Of a stretch of 64,000 nucleotides of DNA, positions 27,671 to 40,300 are shown piece after piece; the stretch's first letter is position 1; each line of letters begins with the position of its first letter. Source of the stretch: Aquilaria yunnanensis (lineage: Eukaryota; Streptophyta; Magnoliopsida; Malvales; Thymelaeaceae); assembly GCA_039654915.1 (NCBI GenBank), contig CM077600.1:37928492-37992491 (forward strand), read 5' to 3'. Below the pieces are notes generated by a model that saw only the letters and a list, made by a program, of their open reading frames with translations, was not told the DNA's origin and made no database searches. Made by a program: the position numbers and the translations under genes.

Positions 27671-27987
27671 TTGTAAATATATGTCTAATTAGACATAGGG
27701 AATTATTTTTCAAATTTACCCATAGCTATCTTAGGTAATATCCACTTTACCTTTCACCTTATATCACGTTTTATCTTCCCATACCACCAACTATCGCATT
27801 TGGTTCTTAGTGTCCGTTACGATCTTCCATATGCTTCAACTGTGTCTTTTCATCCTTTTCCTCTTACGATCTGCCAGATGACAAGTAGAGAAAATTAAAT
27901 GAGATAAAAAAAATAATGTTACTATGATGAGAATACCCTACCAATAACGTGGAGTATCTAGTGGACAAGTTCATATAACCGACTGAT

Positions 27988-28420
27988 TGTGCAAAATCGA
28001 AGAAAAAATCCTTAAAAATATATATCACTTGAACCCCAACTTCCGGAGACTATAACTTTTATTACAATTATCATAATTTCTATTATAATATGTCACTTTG
28101 AAGGAAATTTTGTGCTTTAAAGGTGTTGTAAAAGCATTACCCTTTATGACTACATTTTTTAGGTTAAAATTTCATCATTTTAAGGGGTATCTAGCCTCCA
28201 CTGTTTATGTCGATTTTCTTTCCTTGTTGTTCTCAATTTCTTTATTTATTTTAGATTAAGGTTTCTTTGTAAACTTATAAATAGTCCTTTCTACATTATT
28301 ATTAGACAACTTATCAATAATATTGAATTATTTTTAGAGTTTATTGCTATCTTTATAAGTGATTCTCATTTTTTTCATTGATTAAGCGTGTTTCTTAGTC
28401 AATTTTTATTTGTCACTACA
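27988..28420 (+). repeat. 5' LTR of the gypsy element
   Basis: It aligns with 32529-32951 throughout, for example gattttctttccttgttgtt, tttctttatttattttagat and ttattattagacaa, with many differences, so the insertion is old. It contains a TATA-like aaacttataaatagtcc near 28270. The right end (..cactaca) is clear from the primer-binding-like sequence; the left end (tgtgcaaaa) is approximate. Confidence 0.8.
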
Positions 28421-31400
28421 TCATGTGGTATTAGAATAGGTTGAATCGCATGCTTCATGACTAGTGATAGTAGTAAGAATGGACAATATGTTGCTGAAAA
28501 TCCTAGGTTTGAAGACTAAGGGGAGAAGTTATGAGAGATGGAGCATCGAATCATCTAATGATTAGAAGATTGTTTGGAGGTGCGATTCGAGGAGATTCTG
28601 GAGAGACTCAGTGCCCTTAACCTTTTCACTAACATGGATAAGGACGAAGATAGGTAACGTGCTAGGGAAGAACCTGCCTAAGGCCATGCTACTCACAGAC
28701 CTGTTCTTGCTCAAGGTCGTAGATACATTGTCAATGACAGTGATTATGAGTCAGATGAAGAATATCCCCCTTATGATGGATTTCAGAGAGATCAAGATGT
28801 AGGAAATTTTAGGTTCAGGGTGGATATTCTAGCATTCAATAAATATTTCAGCATTGAAGGTGTTCTTGATTGGATAACCAAAGTTAAGTGGTTCTTTGAG
28901 TATCATTATGTCCTAGAGAAAAGGAAAGTGAAGCTAGTAGTATGCAGATTGAAGAGAGTAGCTTCTACTTGGTAAGAGAAGATAAAGGAGAGGAGATGGC
29001 ATGATGAAAAGGATTTAATATGGTTATGGGCATAGATGAAATGGATGATTTAAAGAGATTTTCTACCCCTAGATTGTGAGCAAATTTTATTTCAGCAATA
29101 CAAACGATGTCGACAAGGGTTGCAGTCAGTCTAGGATTAACACAAGAATTTGTGCAGCTATCCCAATCTAGGAAAGACGAAGGGGCAAATGATGTTGTGA
29201 TTTTTGGATGGGTTGAAACTTGTACTTTAAGATAAAATTGAAATTCTTCTTGTGTAAACTTTTACAGAAGCTCAAAATTTAGCATTGAGGGTAGAGTTAT
29301 TGGTCCATAAGAGGGGATGTAACAACCCAAATCCAGAACTGGTCAACGGAACACCTGCCCACACCACATGGGCTATCCTTTAGAAAAGGATAAGCGCTAG
29401 GTGCATATGTTCTGAAATTTGAGCCTATATATCCATATAAGGCTTCCCACAATTCACTCATGTGGGTTATGGAGGTGTTACAGGGGAAGACAGGAGTTTC
29501 CCTGTAAAAATTACCTAGGAGAAGGATCGGGGACTTTGGCTAAGAAGATGAAGGTGTTGCATGTACCTACTCCGCGCAAGAATCATTATCAAGAAAAAAA
29601 AGGCAATAAGGAAGCAAAATGTTGGAAAGAATAAAGAGGCTCTAAAGGTGATGAATTATTACCTAAAACTAGCACCTAATGTGTATTACCACTGTTGGGA
29701 GCCCGAGCACCTATCTAATAAGTGTCCATTTTGGAATGTTAATGTCTTGATAAAGAGGATGATAAGGAGATTGTTCGTGGACTTAACGGGGAAGGAGAAG
29801 AATATAAGAGCTAGGGGAAGATGGTGATAAGTGGAGGAATTATATAGTACAAAAGTTATTACTGGCCCTCAAATAAGAATACCAAACCCAGCACCATCAA
29901 TTGTTTTGTGCCTAGTACGTAATAGTTGATCAATTGTTTGATGGAATTTTTAAGAGTGGGAGTTGTGAAAATATCATTTGCAAGGATATGATGCGGCATT
30001 TAGGATTGAAGATAAAAAAAACATCCAAACCCTTATACCATTGGATGGATTAAATCAGTGGATAAAACTCAGGTGACTGGATGGTGTAAGGTATTTTTTC
30101 CGTTAGGCAACATTGGGATGAGATTTATTTTGATGTTGTGAATATGGATACTTGTCACTTGTTATTCGGTAAACCATGATAGTTTGGTGTTGCGGTGTAG
30201 CATGATGGATGAGACAACATGTACAAGTTAGAGAAATGAAGAAACAAATTTGTGCTCCACCTGCAGCAGCAAAACGCTCTCGGCCTAAAACTTCTAAACT
30301 CAAAGGGTAAACTTTTCTTACATTTAAATAGTCTAAGCGAGAGTTACTCACAACAATAAATGAGGCAAAAAGATTCTATGCATTAGTAATGAAACAAGTC
30401 CTCCCAGTTTCAGGGTCACTAGTAGAAAAGTTTTCAAAAATAATTTAGGTGCTGTTACAGGAGTTTTGGGATATGATGCCAGAAGAGTTACCAGATGGCC
30501 TTCTCCTCATGAAAGATATTTTGCATTGACTTGATTTCTGAAGCAAGTCTACCTAACTTACCCTATTACCAAATAAGGCCGAAGAAGTGCAAGATTTTAT
30601 GGGAAAATGTGGAAGAGTTGCTACAAAAAAGATATATCCGAGAGAGCATTAGTCCATGTGCAGTATCAGTTTTGTTGACTCCTAAGTTGGATGGAGGCTA
30701 GAGGATATGTACTAACAGTCAGACCATCAATAAGATTACTGTTGACTATAGATTTCCTATACCCCAGTTGGATGACATGTTAGACCAGTTGTATGAATCA
30801 GTGATGTTTTCCAAAATTGATCTCAGGAGCAAATACCATTTGATCAGAATTCGACTTGGAGATGAGTGGAAAACAACATTTAAGACTAAAGATGGGTTGT
30901 ATAAGTGACTAATTATGCCATTCGATCTCACCAATGCACCGAGCATATTTTTTAGGGTGATGAACCAAGTACTGAAGCCATTTGTTGGGAGTTTTGTTGT
31001 TATATATTTTGATGATATCTTGATTTATAGTCATTTAGAAGAATAACATATTTCACACCTGTGCCAAGTACTCATAGCTTTGTAGGAGAATAAGTTGTAT
31101 ATAAATCTGAAAAGTGCAACCTTATGACTAGAAAAATATTATTCTTGGATTATGTAGTTAGCATATAAGGGATTCAGGCAAATGAAGCCAAGACTCAAGC
31201 CATCAAAAAGTGGCCTACACCAAAGGCCATTTCTGAAGTTTGGAGTTTTCATGGGTTGGTTAATTTATAAAGATGGTTTATTTAGGACTTTTGAGTGTTT
31301 GAAGAAGGGAAAATTTCACTGAGGTGAAAAGGTAGAGGTGAGTTTTGCCTTGTTAAATAAGAAGTTGTGCACCGCACCAGTTCTTGTCTTATTAGATTTT

Positions 31401-32528
31401 AAGGCTCCTTTTGAGATAAAGCATGATGCTAGTAATGTAGGAATTTGGGCTATCTTTTCCCAATTACACAGACCGGTTGCTTACTATAGTGGAAAATTTT
31501 CTGATGCGAGGTGAAAGTGAACCACTTATGATAATGAGTTATATTCCATTCTACATGCTTTAAAGGTATAGGAACATTATTTAGGAAGATTTATCCATGA
31601 ATTTTATTCTTAAATTACCCCGAACCTAAAGAGAGGTAGATTATATGTTTGTTGTGGTGGATAGGTTTTCCAAATTGGTGCATTTTATTGCCTATAAAAA
31701 GACATCAAATGCAAGTTGGATTGCTAAGTTGTTTTTTGAGTAAGTTGCTCGCATGCATAGAATGCCTAAAACAATAACATCAAATCGAGACAGTAAGTTT
31801 TTGGGGCACTTCTGGAAGACTTTGTGGTTGATTTTTAATTTTTCCTTGAATTATAGTAGCACTGCATTTGCACAAATAGAAGGATAGACGGAGGTGGTGA
31901 ATCGAATACTAAAAAATTTGATACACATCATTTGTGGAGATAGACCTAAGTGGTGGGATCTTGTATTAGCTTAGGCAAAATTTACATATAGCAATGTTGT
32001 TCATAATACCACAAAAAAGTTCTCATTTTCAGTGGTTTATACCAAACCACTGAAGCATACTTTTAATTTACTGAAGGCTAAAATTAGAATGAATAAAGCT
32101 ATAGAAAATATAGTAGATTAATGGCAGAATAATTAGACTGAAGCTAAATAAAAATTGGAGCAAACAAATAGGAAGCATAAGTAGGCTACTAATCAACATT
32201 GTCATGAGTAGATTTTTGAAGTGGGTGATAAAGTGATGGTGTTTCTGTGAAATGTGAGATTCTCAGTTGGTACATATGGCAAACTATAACCACGTAAATA
32301 TGGCCTGTATAAGGTTCTAAAGAACATTAATAACAATGCCTATGTGATCAATCTACCGGATGGTATAAGAATTTTCAAGACATTTAATGTGGCAGATATT
32401 TTCCCTTACTATTCTTTTGATGAACCTTTGTACCTAGACCTTCCAGACAACTCAAGGTTGAGTTTTTCTCACATGGAGAGGACTAATATGGAGCGTCTAG
32501 AGGATGAGTTTATGGAGCGGGTTAATCA

Positions 32529-32951
32529 TGTAAAACTTAAAAAGAAATCTCATAAATAGGTCTCACATAAACCCCAATCTTTAAAGGCCACAACTTTTGC
32601 TATAGTTATCAGGGTGTCTATCATAAAATGTCATTTGAAGGGAATTTTACATTGTACAAATGTCACAAGGGCCTTTGTGACTACATCTTTCAAGTTAAAA
32701 TTCTATCATTTTGAGGTGTATCTGGGCCTCTAGAGTTTGTGTTGATTTTCTTTCCTTGTTGTTTTCAGTTTCTTTATTTATTTTAGATTAGGACTTCTTT
32801 GTAAGTTTATAAATAAGTCTTCCTACGTTATTATTAGACAATTTATCAATAATATTGAAGTATTTTCAGAGATTTGCTATCTCCATGAGTGATTCTCATT
32901 TTTTCTCGTTAATTAAGCGCTTGGTTTGGTGAATTTTCATTTATCATTGCA
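32529..32951 (+). repeat. 3' LTR of the gypsy element
   Basis: Partner of the LTR at 27988-28420. It ends ..catttatcattgca at 32951. The pol reading frame appears to run a few codons into it, to the stop at 32557-32559. The left boundary is uncertain by tens of bases. Confidence 0.78.
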
Positions 32952-33184
32952 TTAACCAATGACAGATCAAAGTTAGAAAGACAAGAGAAAGTAAGATCAA
33001 GACACATGGTGAATGAAGGCAAGTGACAGTGAAGATATCTCACGGGTGATTGACAATTGTGTGATCTGGAGGCCAGCAGCATGATGCGAAGGCGAGCGAT
33101 GGCGATGACATTAGAGGCTAATGGGCAAAATGCAACCTAGATGTGAGCAATGGTAGTGAGATTTGAAAAAGATGATTTTATTGT
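32952..33184. other. GA-rich segment, possible part of an older host element
   Basis: Plus-strand sequence with repeated gaggcgagcgatggcgatg-like words, resembling the segment at 34842-35200 (ggaggtaagcaacg, gagacgagcggcgacgg). Both sides may belong to one older element in which the minisatellite lies and beside which the gypsy element inserted. No gene. Confidence 0.35.
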
Positions 33185-34830
33185 GCCTAAAAATGAAGCT
33201 TTATATTTTATTTTAGAAGCTTTTATAAATTACTTCAAACATTTTTGGATACTTATTTAGACATTTTTACTTATTAGTTCAGTCACTTTTATTTCAAAGG
33301 AAAGACAAATTTTTGCTTATGTATTTGTTTAAACACTTGTTCATATTTATGTAGACACATTTACACATTTTTTCATATACTTGAAATAAACTTTTATTTA
33401 TGAAGAGAACAAATTATTTGCATATTGTTTAAACAGTTTTATATATCTCTTTAGACACTTTTACTTATTGCTTCTGATACTTTTATTTTTCTCAAAATAA
33501 GAAGTTGTTTACATATTGCTCCGTACACTTTCACATGTTACTTCAGATACTTTTACATATTATTTCAGACATTTCTACAAATTAATTTAGACACTTTTAC
33601 TTATTACTTCATACACTTTTATTTATAAAGAGAGTAAATTTTTTGTATATTACTTCATATGTTTTTACATATTGTTTCAAATAATTTTACATATTTTTTT
33701 TGACCAAGGTTATCAAAGTTGGGTTTCTACTTAGAGCCATTTTAGTTTTTTTGTTGGTCATAAAATTATAAAAAGTCAAAGAGTCATAAGATTTTGCCAA
33801 AAGGTTTGTAGAAAAAGATGAAAAAATATAATCATTTAAATTATCTTAAAAAGTTCATATTACATCATATTTTCACTTATTAATACTTTAATACCATAAA
33901 AGACTGTTATGCCATAAAAATTTAATACAAGAAAAACAAGTTCTAAAATATCAATTCATAATGAGAAGTTGAAAATATCTCAATTATCTAATGCACATGA
34001 AACATAATGATTAATAACAATATCAATACTATTATTTTTAGAGTTCATATATTCATCTTCTTTTCTTGTCATTTTATCACTTGATAGAAACTTATTTATG
34101 TAAACACTTGTACTATCTTTAACATTTTCTCCATTTATATCCATATATACTTAAATTTGATAACCAAGGTTTTTAAAGTTATAGTGAATGAGAGAAATAA
34201 AGTAATATAGAGAGCTTGAGGAGAAAAACAAAAGATAATTTATGTTTTGTTTTACAGCTATCTTTATTTTTTTAAAAAAAATTAACTCTAAATGGGTTGA
34301 GTTTTATTGTATAAAGGTTGAGTTAGGCAGTAGGTCTATATATTTTTAGCTTACAATTGCTTTCAAGAAAAATTTTGACAAATTTGACCTAATAATATAG
34401 AAACATAAAATCATAAAGTTTCAGATTACTAAAACTAAAGTCTAGACCTTACCCATTTCTATTTATATATAAATTTCTACTAAGACTTAAGATGTTTTTT
34501 TCCAGACTCGTGGAAATGTCAGTTTCTAAGACTTAGGTCGGGAATTTAATAACCATGCTTCATATACTTTTACATATTCCTCCAAACACTTTTACATTTT
34601 ACATATTGTATGAAAAAAACAAAATGTCTACATCTTGTGTCATATACTTTTGCAAACTTCTTTAGACACTTTTAGACATTTCTTCAAACACTTTTATACT
34701 TTACATATTGCCGAAGGAATATAAAATATCTACATATTGTGTTATACACTTTTACATACTTCTTCAGATACTTTCACCTATTGTTTTAAACATTTTTACA
34801 TATTATCTTCCACACTTTTCTAGTTTGTTT
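33185..34830. repeat. 22-bp minisatellite (ttacttcagacacttttacata-like), split by an insertion
   Basis: Degenerate units of about 22 bases, best seen at 33537-33625 (ttacttcagatacttttaca / ttatttcagacatttctaca / ttaatttagacacttttact), fill 33185-33703 and continue at 34558-34830. Period and phrase agree on both sides of the interruption. There is no coding potential. Confidence 0.75.
33704..34557. mobile_element. Putative AT-rich TIR insertion within the minisatellite
   Basis: The block interrupting the minisatellite begins ccaaggttatcaaagttggg. The reverse complement of its end reads agcatggttattaaattccc, a similar but imperfect inverted end. It has no coding sequence and no clean target duplication. 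Insertion is inferred mainly from the repeat resuming on the far side. Confidence 0.45.
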
Positions 34831-35340
34831 CTATACATAGCTTGTTGGCAGTGACGACCAAGGTGAAGACTAGAGGAGCCAATAAGATCTGGAGGGGACA
34901 GCCAGTAGATTTGGAGGTAAGCAACGAAGGCACAATCCAGAGGCAAGCAATGATTGCGGAGACGAGCGGCGACGGCTTGATTGCAAAGGTTAGCGCCAAT
35001 TCAGAGGCAAGGTACGGCTATGTGAACAGGAGGTGAGGCGATGCAATTTGGTGGCGAGATTAAAAAATGAGCAATAATGAGATCTAGAGATAAGCAACAT
35101 CAAAATCCTGAGGCAATGGGCAGTGAAAGATGATGGCTTGATCTTGGGATGATGTTTTGGAGGTGATGACTGTTTGTCAAAGGCTACAGTAGTGGAAGCC
35201 ACAACAATAACGTGGTAAGTGTTACTAAAGGGTAAGGGTGAATTTTGGTCTATAGGCAAATTAATCAAAATTTGGACTGTATTGTAGGTTATATATAGGA
35301 AATTAGGAATGAATTAGTATATTTAATTAGACATATATCA
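34831..35340. other. GA-rich stretch and possible right end of an older TIR element
   Basis: An open frame at 34842-35036 is composed of glutamate, glycine and alanine codons from the GA-rich repeat and is not a recognised protein. The end near 35320-35334 (taattagacatatat) is the inverse of atatatgtctaatta at about 27676-27690. That would make 27.68-35.33 kb one old element hosting the gypsy insertion; the evidence is weak. Confidence 0.3.
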
Positions 35341-35466
35341 TTAATATAATAACTACTCGTCTCGGCAAATAGGTGGAAAAAAATATCAAATATTGCTTAA
35401 CATCCTGGAGATTTTAAGAAACTGACAATTCACCATTTGTCATTTTCAAATTCCTTAAAATATGCT

Positions 35467-35468
35467 TC

Positions 35469-35504
<36 letters not shown>

Positions 35505-35521
35505 AATAATAATAATAATAA
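35467..35521. repeat. (CAA)n(TAA)n compound microsatellite
   Basis: About 11 CAA units followed by about 7 AAT/TAA units, directly abutting the MITE at 35524. Such A-rich repeats often border MITE insertions. Confidence 0.92.
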
Positions 35522-35523
35522 TA

Positions 35524-35759
35524 CTCCTTTAGTCCCACTTTATTTGCCTTATTTGGTTTTTTTGGCTAGTTTGACTTGAATTTATTTATATTATTATTTA
35601 TTAGAAAAAATTAAAAATTTTATATATTTAGGAACTATATGGCTTGATTTGTCATTTATATATAAAGGTTTTTCATTTATATGCTAAAATATTAAAAATA
35701 AAAAATAAAAAATTAATTATTGAAAAGTGAATAGTGTAAAGAATTTGGGATGTAGAGAG
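35524..35759 (-). mobile_element. Stowaway-like MITE with TA target duplication
   Basis: Ends ctcctttagtcccactttat and gaatttgggatgtagagag form the 'CTCC..T.GTCCC' type inverted ends of plant Stowaway-like MITEs, with TA on each side (35522-35523 and 35760-35761). The interior, reverse complemented, matches the copies at 49966-50166 and 54162-54350 (for example ttttatttttaatatttta and catataaatgaaaaa). Confidence 0.8.
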
Positions 35760-35761
35760 TA

Positions 35762-37218
35762 ATAATAATCTTGACAATGTACAAGTTTTGAGTTTTCTAA
35801 CCAAATCCACGTCCAAAACTCTTTTAAAAGAGTAAAATCTGAGTAATAGTTTTTACAGTATGAAATAAATTTTTACACAATGATGATGTGGATGTTACAT
35901 TACTATTAGTCAATAATCTAAAGTCAAAATCATTTTTGACTTTTTAATTTTTACGGGGAAAATTTGTTCACAGTACGTAGATATTACTCCATTTATTTAT
36001 AGCATATGACCTTATCCCAGTTTTCTCTTCACCCAGCGTTTTGGTCCGGGTTGTGTTAATGCAAGCAAGAACAAGACCAGGTCCTGCTGGGCAACAGTTA
36101 TTTTACTCTTTGAAAATGCACTGCCCACAAAAGCCAACTGTAGATACAATTTTAAAAATAACAAGACTTAACAACAACAATAACATATTCATATTCTTCA
36201 GGATCCTCTACCTCTAGTACACAATTTTTTTTTTCATTTTGAATAAAACATAACAAAAGGAGGTCACCAATTACTAGAAAGCTATTTAACTAATAAAAAA
36301 TTAAAACTACTTGGCTTTCATGACAGCACCAGGCTCACCCAACAGGTGGTCAACTACACACCGCACGAAATAACTGTTTCACTTGAAAAATGGGATTTTA
36401 TCGATCGATCGAGATTTTACGAATTACACCAGGCGCACCCAACATGCACTAATTACTTTCTCCCTCAAAATTTAGAAGATAAAGATTCATATAAATAATT
36501 ATTAAAACCTTAAAAGTACTTTATTTCTGCCCACAGTTGAAAAATGGATGTTGTTATTATTATTATTATTATTATTATTTCTGTGGTATATCGAAGTAAA
36601 GTTAAAAGGGAGTGAGAAATTAAACTTTAAACATATGAGTAATAGTCACAAAATTTAACCAAAAAGTCAGGAATTTGATGTTAATAAGAAAACACTTCAT
36701 ACATGAGCTCTGAAAATAACACCATGTAAGCATAAATTAGTTTACAGATTACCATGAAGCAATCCAATATATACAAAAATTGCATTATTTTTATAGTATT
36801 TGTTCAAGTTGAGGAAACAACATAATAAGAAAATATAGACTTGTGCCCAAAACCCACAAAAGAAGGCCAACACCCCGCAGTTTAAGTCTTTGACAAACAC
36901 AATTCCTAGATCCAACATTGACCGGGATGGATTGATGATGCAATTTCTGGAATCTGAATTTCTGGGTTTCTTCTCTTCAATGGCAGCATCCATCCACACG
37001 CTTTGGGTTGCAGTCATCCATCCATCAATTATCATCTCGTCCCTTAAAAAAACAATTGTCCACCACCACCAGCCACTAGCAGCCGCCTCAAAAGTAAACG
37101 CCCCTCCCATCTCACTTCTTATTTCACATAATTATAACACCAGTCCTCCCCTCACTATTATACACTCCCACTTTCCATTTTCTAATAATCGCCCATTAAC
37201 GTCACACACGCACGCACA
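35762..37218. other. Intergenic region upstream of the PSY1R-like gene
   Basis: No gene supported. It holds an (ATT)n microsatellite at about 36549-36580 and a tcgatcgatcgag palindrome near 36402. Opposed open frames at 36742-37110 (minus) and 36890-37261 (plus) have no recognisable domains and mirror each other's composition. Confidence 0.5.
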
Positions 37219-37382
37219 TCTCTTTCTTTCCCCTCTCCTCTCCTCTCTCCTCGGTCAATGACTTGTTTACTGCAAATCTCTCAATGTCGTACCTTGCGTA
37301 GCCAATACTGGATAATCATCTTCATGTTCTCTGTCCCTGCCACCTTTCTTTCCTCCCCGTTTCTCCCCCTCCTTCCTCTTCC
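37219..37382 (+). promoter_or_regulatory. Pyrimidine-rich leader of the PSY1R-like gene
   Basis: Ct-rich runs (37220-37253 and 37335-37382) precede the start codon. Plant genes without clear TATA boxes often have such Y-patch or CT-rich leaders. Assignment as 5' UTR is inference. Confidence 0.4.
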
Positions 37383-40300
37383 ATGACGCTTCATGGCGGA
37401 CATATTAAGCCTTCCTCTGGCTCTGGTTCCGGGTCTGGTTTTTTAAGACCAATCACAACGCTCTCTATGCTCTCTTCTTTTCCGATTGTATTTCTGCTGC
37501 CGCCGCTGCTGCTGCTGCTGCTGCTACCGGCGTCTCCCGGCCACGCAGCGTGCCAGCAGGCCGACGGAGACGCCCTTCTACTCTTCTTATCCGACATAAA
37601 GTCTCCGCCTTTAGACTGGTCTAATTCCACCGATTGCTGCTCTTGGCGAGGCGTTCATTGTGATGCTTCTGATGGCCGAGTCACCAGGCTTCAGCTCTTC
37701 TCCAGAGGCTTGACCGGTGTGCTCTCCCCAGCAATTGTTAACCTCACGGCTCTCACTCATCTTAATCTCTCCTACAATAGCTTGTCTGGTTCTGTTCCAT
37801 CCGGGTTCTTTTCATCTCTCACCCGCCTCCAGCTTCTCGATCTCAGTTTCAATGATCTCTCAGGAAATCTGCCTCTGGATATCAGCGCCAATCCCATCCC
37901 AATTCAGACCATTGATTTGTCAAGTAATCGGCTTCATGGAGTCATCAGCGCTAACTCATTTCTTCATGCAGCTTGGGATCTGACAACCTTCAATGTGAGC
38001 AACAACAGCTTCACTGGTCCGTTTCCATCTGATATCTGTGCCAACAAATCCTCCCTCGCCTTTTTTGATTTGTCTGACAACAAATTCAGCGGTGAGATTG
38101 CCCCAGGTATTGGGAATTGTACAAGGCTGCAGGTCTTAAGGGCAGGTTTCAATAATCTGTCCGGACAGGTTCCTGGTGACATTTACGGTCTCGTCTCTCT
38201 TCAACAGTTGTCTTTACCTGCAAATCATCTTTCTGGATCGATCAATGGCGTTGTACGTCTCACGAACCTCACAGTTCTTGAGCTCTTCTCCAATAACTTC
38301 AGTGGTTTGATTCCCCAAGACATAGACAGTCTCTCCAGCTTGGAAGGACTGCAACTTCATATCAATAATTTCACTGGTCCCCTACCACCATCACTCATGA
38401 ATTGCACCAATCTGACGACTTTGAACTTGCGGGTCAACCAGTTGGATGGAGATCTTTCCGCATTCAATTTCTCAACCTTTCACCAACTGCGGACACTTGA
38501 CCTCGGCAACAATAACTTCTCAGGTAACTTGCCTCCCACTCTTTACGCCTGCAAGTCACTGACAGCAGTTAGATTGGCGAGTAATAACCTGACAGGACAG
38601 ATATTGCCGGATGTACAGTCTCTGCAATCTCTGTCCTTCCTCTCTGTTTCTAATAATATGCTGACCAATGCCTCTGGGGCGTTAAGGAATTTGATGGGTT
38701 GCAAGAGTCTCACCACTGTGATTCTAACTGGGAATTTTGTGAATGAATCAGTACCGGAATATGAAAATATAACCGCAGCAGATGTATTTCAAAACATTCA
38801 AGTTTTGGGTCTGGGTGGATGCAAATTCACTGGAAATATCCCCAACTGGCTAGCCTTGCTTAAGAATCTAGAGGTCTTGGACTTGTCTCAAAATAGAATC
38901 ACTGGTCAAGTACCCAGTTGGATCGCCGGCCTCTCCAAACTATTCTATATTGACTTGTCTGACAACCTCCTCTCAGGAGGGTTTCCAGAGCAGCTAACCC
39001 ACTTGTGGGCATTGACAACAGAAGCATCCAAAAATGAGGTTGACAGGAGTTATCTGGAACTACCTGTGTTTGTCATGCCAAACAATGCTACCAATCAGCA
39101 ATACAATCAGCTCTCCAACCTGCCACCAGCCATATACCTGAGAAACAATAGCTTCAGTGGAAACATCCCTGCAGAGATCGGTCAGTTGAAATTCATTCAT
39201 GTATTGGATCTCAGTTACAATAACTTCTCTGGCAGCATTCCAGATGAAATTTCAAACCTTACAAACCTGGAGAAACTGGATCTCTCCGAAAACCATCTAT
39301 CAGGCCCCATCCCTGCATCACTGAAAGTTCTTCATTTCCTGTCCTCGTTTAGTGTGGCATACAATAATCTGCAAGGTCCAATACCATCTGGAGGTCAGTT
39401 TGATACTTTTACCAGCTCCAGCTTTGATGGGAATCCCGGTCTGTGTGGGACAATTGTGCAACGTGCTTGTCCTGGTACCACAACAAATTCTCATCCCATT
39501 GTACCTCGTGGTCATGAACTAAACACAAAGCTTATTATTGGGCTTGTACTTGGTATCTGTTTTGGTACTGGTTTGATTGTTACGGTGCTAGCTCTGTGGA
39601 TTCTGTCCAAAAGGAGGATCAATCCAGGAGGGGACATTGAGAAGATTGAAATGGAAATGATATCCAGCAACTCTTTCTCTGGAATTGTCCCTGAAACTGA
39701 CAATGACACTAGCCTTATGATGTTATTCAGAAACAACAATAATGAGTTCAAGGATCTGACCATACCTGAGCTCTTGAAAGCAACTGGCCATTTCAATCAA
39801 GAGAACATCATAGGTTGTGGCGGTTTCGGTTTGGTTTATAAAGCAGTATTAGGAAATGGCACAAAATTGGCAGTTAAGAAGCTCTCTGGAGAATTTGGTC
39901 TCATGGAAAGGGAATTTAAAGCAGAGGTGGAGGCTTTGTCTACTGCCCAGCATGAAAACCTCGTCGCCTTGCAAGGCTATTGTGTTCATGAGGGTGCTCG
40001 ACTACTGATATATAACTTCATGGAGAATGGAAGTTTGGACTACTGGTTGCACGAGAAGCCTGATGGTCCATCTCAACTTGACTGGCCAACACGGTTGAAG
40101 ATTGCCAGGGGAGCAGGTAATGGACTGGCTTACATGCACCAAATATGTGAGCCACATATTGTGCACCGTGATATCAAGTCTAGCAACATCCTACTAGATG
40201 AAAAGTTTGAGGCACATGTTGCGGATTTTGGATTGTCCCGGTTGATTCTTCCATACCACACTCATGTTACAACTGAGCTTGTAGGTACACTAGGATACAT

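Larger units (their letters stand above)
27988..32951 (+). mobile_element. Decayed Ty3/gypsy LTR retrotransposon with both LTRs
   Basis: Domains lie in gypsy order on the plus strand. Gag is at about 28810-29160 (SIEGVLDWITKV, CEQILFQQYKRCRQG). A zinc knuckle lies at about 29684-29725; its first Cys is replaced by Tyr (YYHCWEPEHLSNKC). A protease-like part is at about 29950-30240 (DVVNMDTCHLLFGKP). RT is at about 30480-31130 with an intact YFDDILIYS at 31005-31030. An RNase H piece is at about 31380-31610 (IKHDASNVGIWAI), the integrase core at about 31640-32070 and its C-terminal part at 32220-32560. Many stops and shifts interrupt it. A primer-binding-like tggtattagaat follows the 5' LTR at 28426. 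RNase H runs into integrase with the integrase zinc-binding part missing, so an internal deletion is likely. No target duplication is visible. Confidence 0.88.

Noticed and set aside
36742..37261. Opposed open frames upstream of the PSY1R-like gene
   Set aside because: They overlap on opposite strands, have no domain and sit in promoter sequence.
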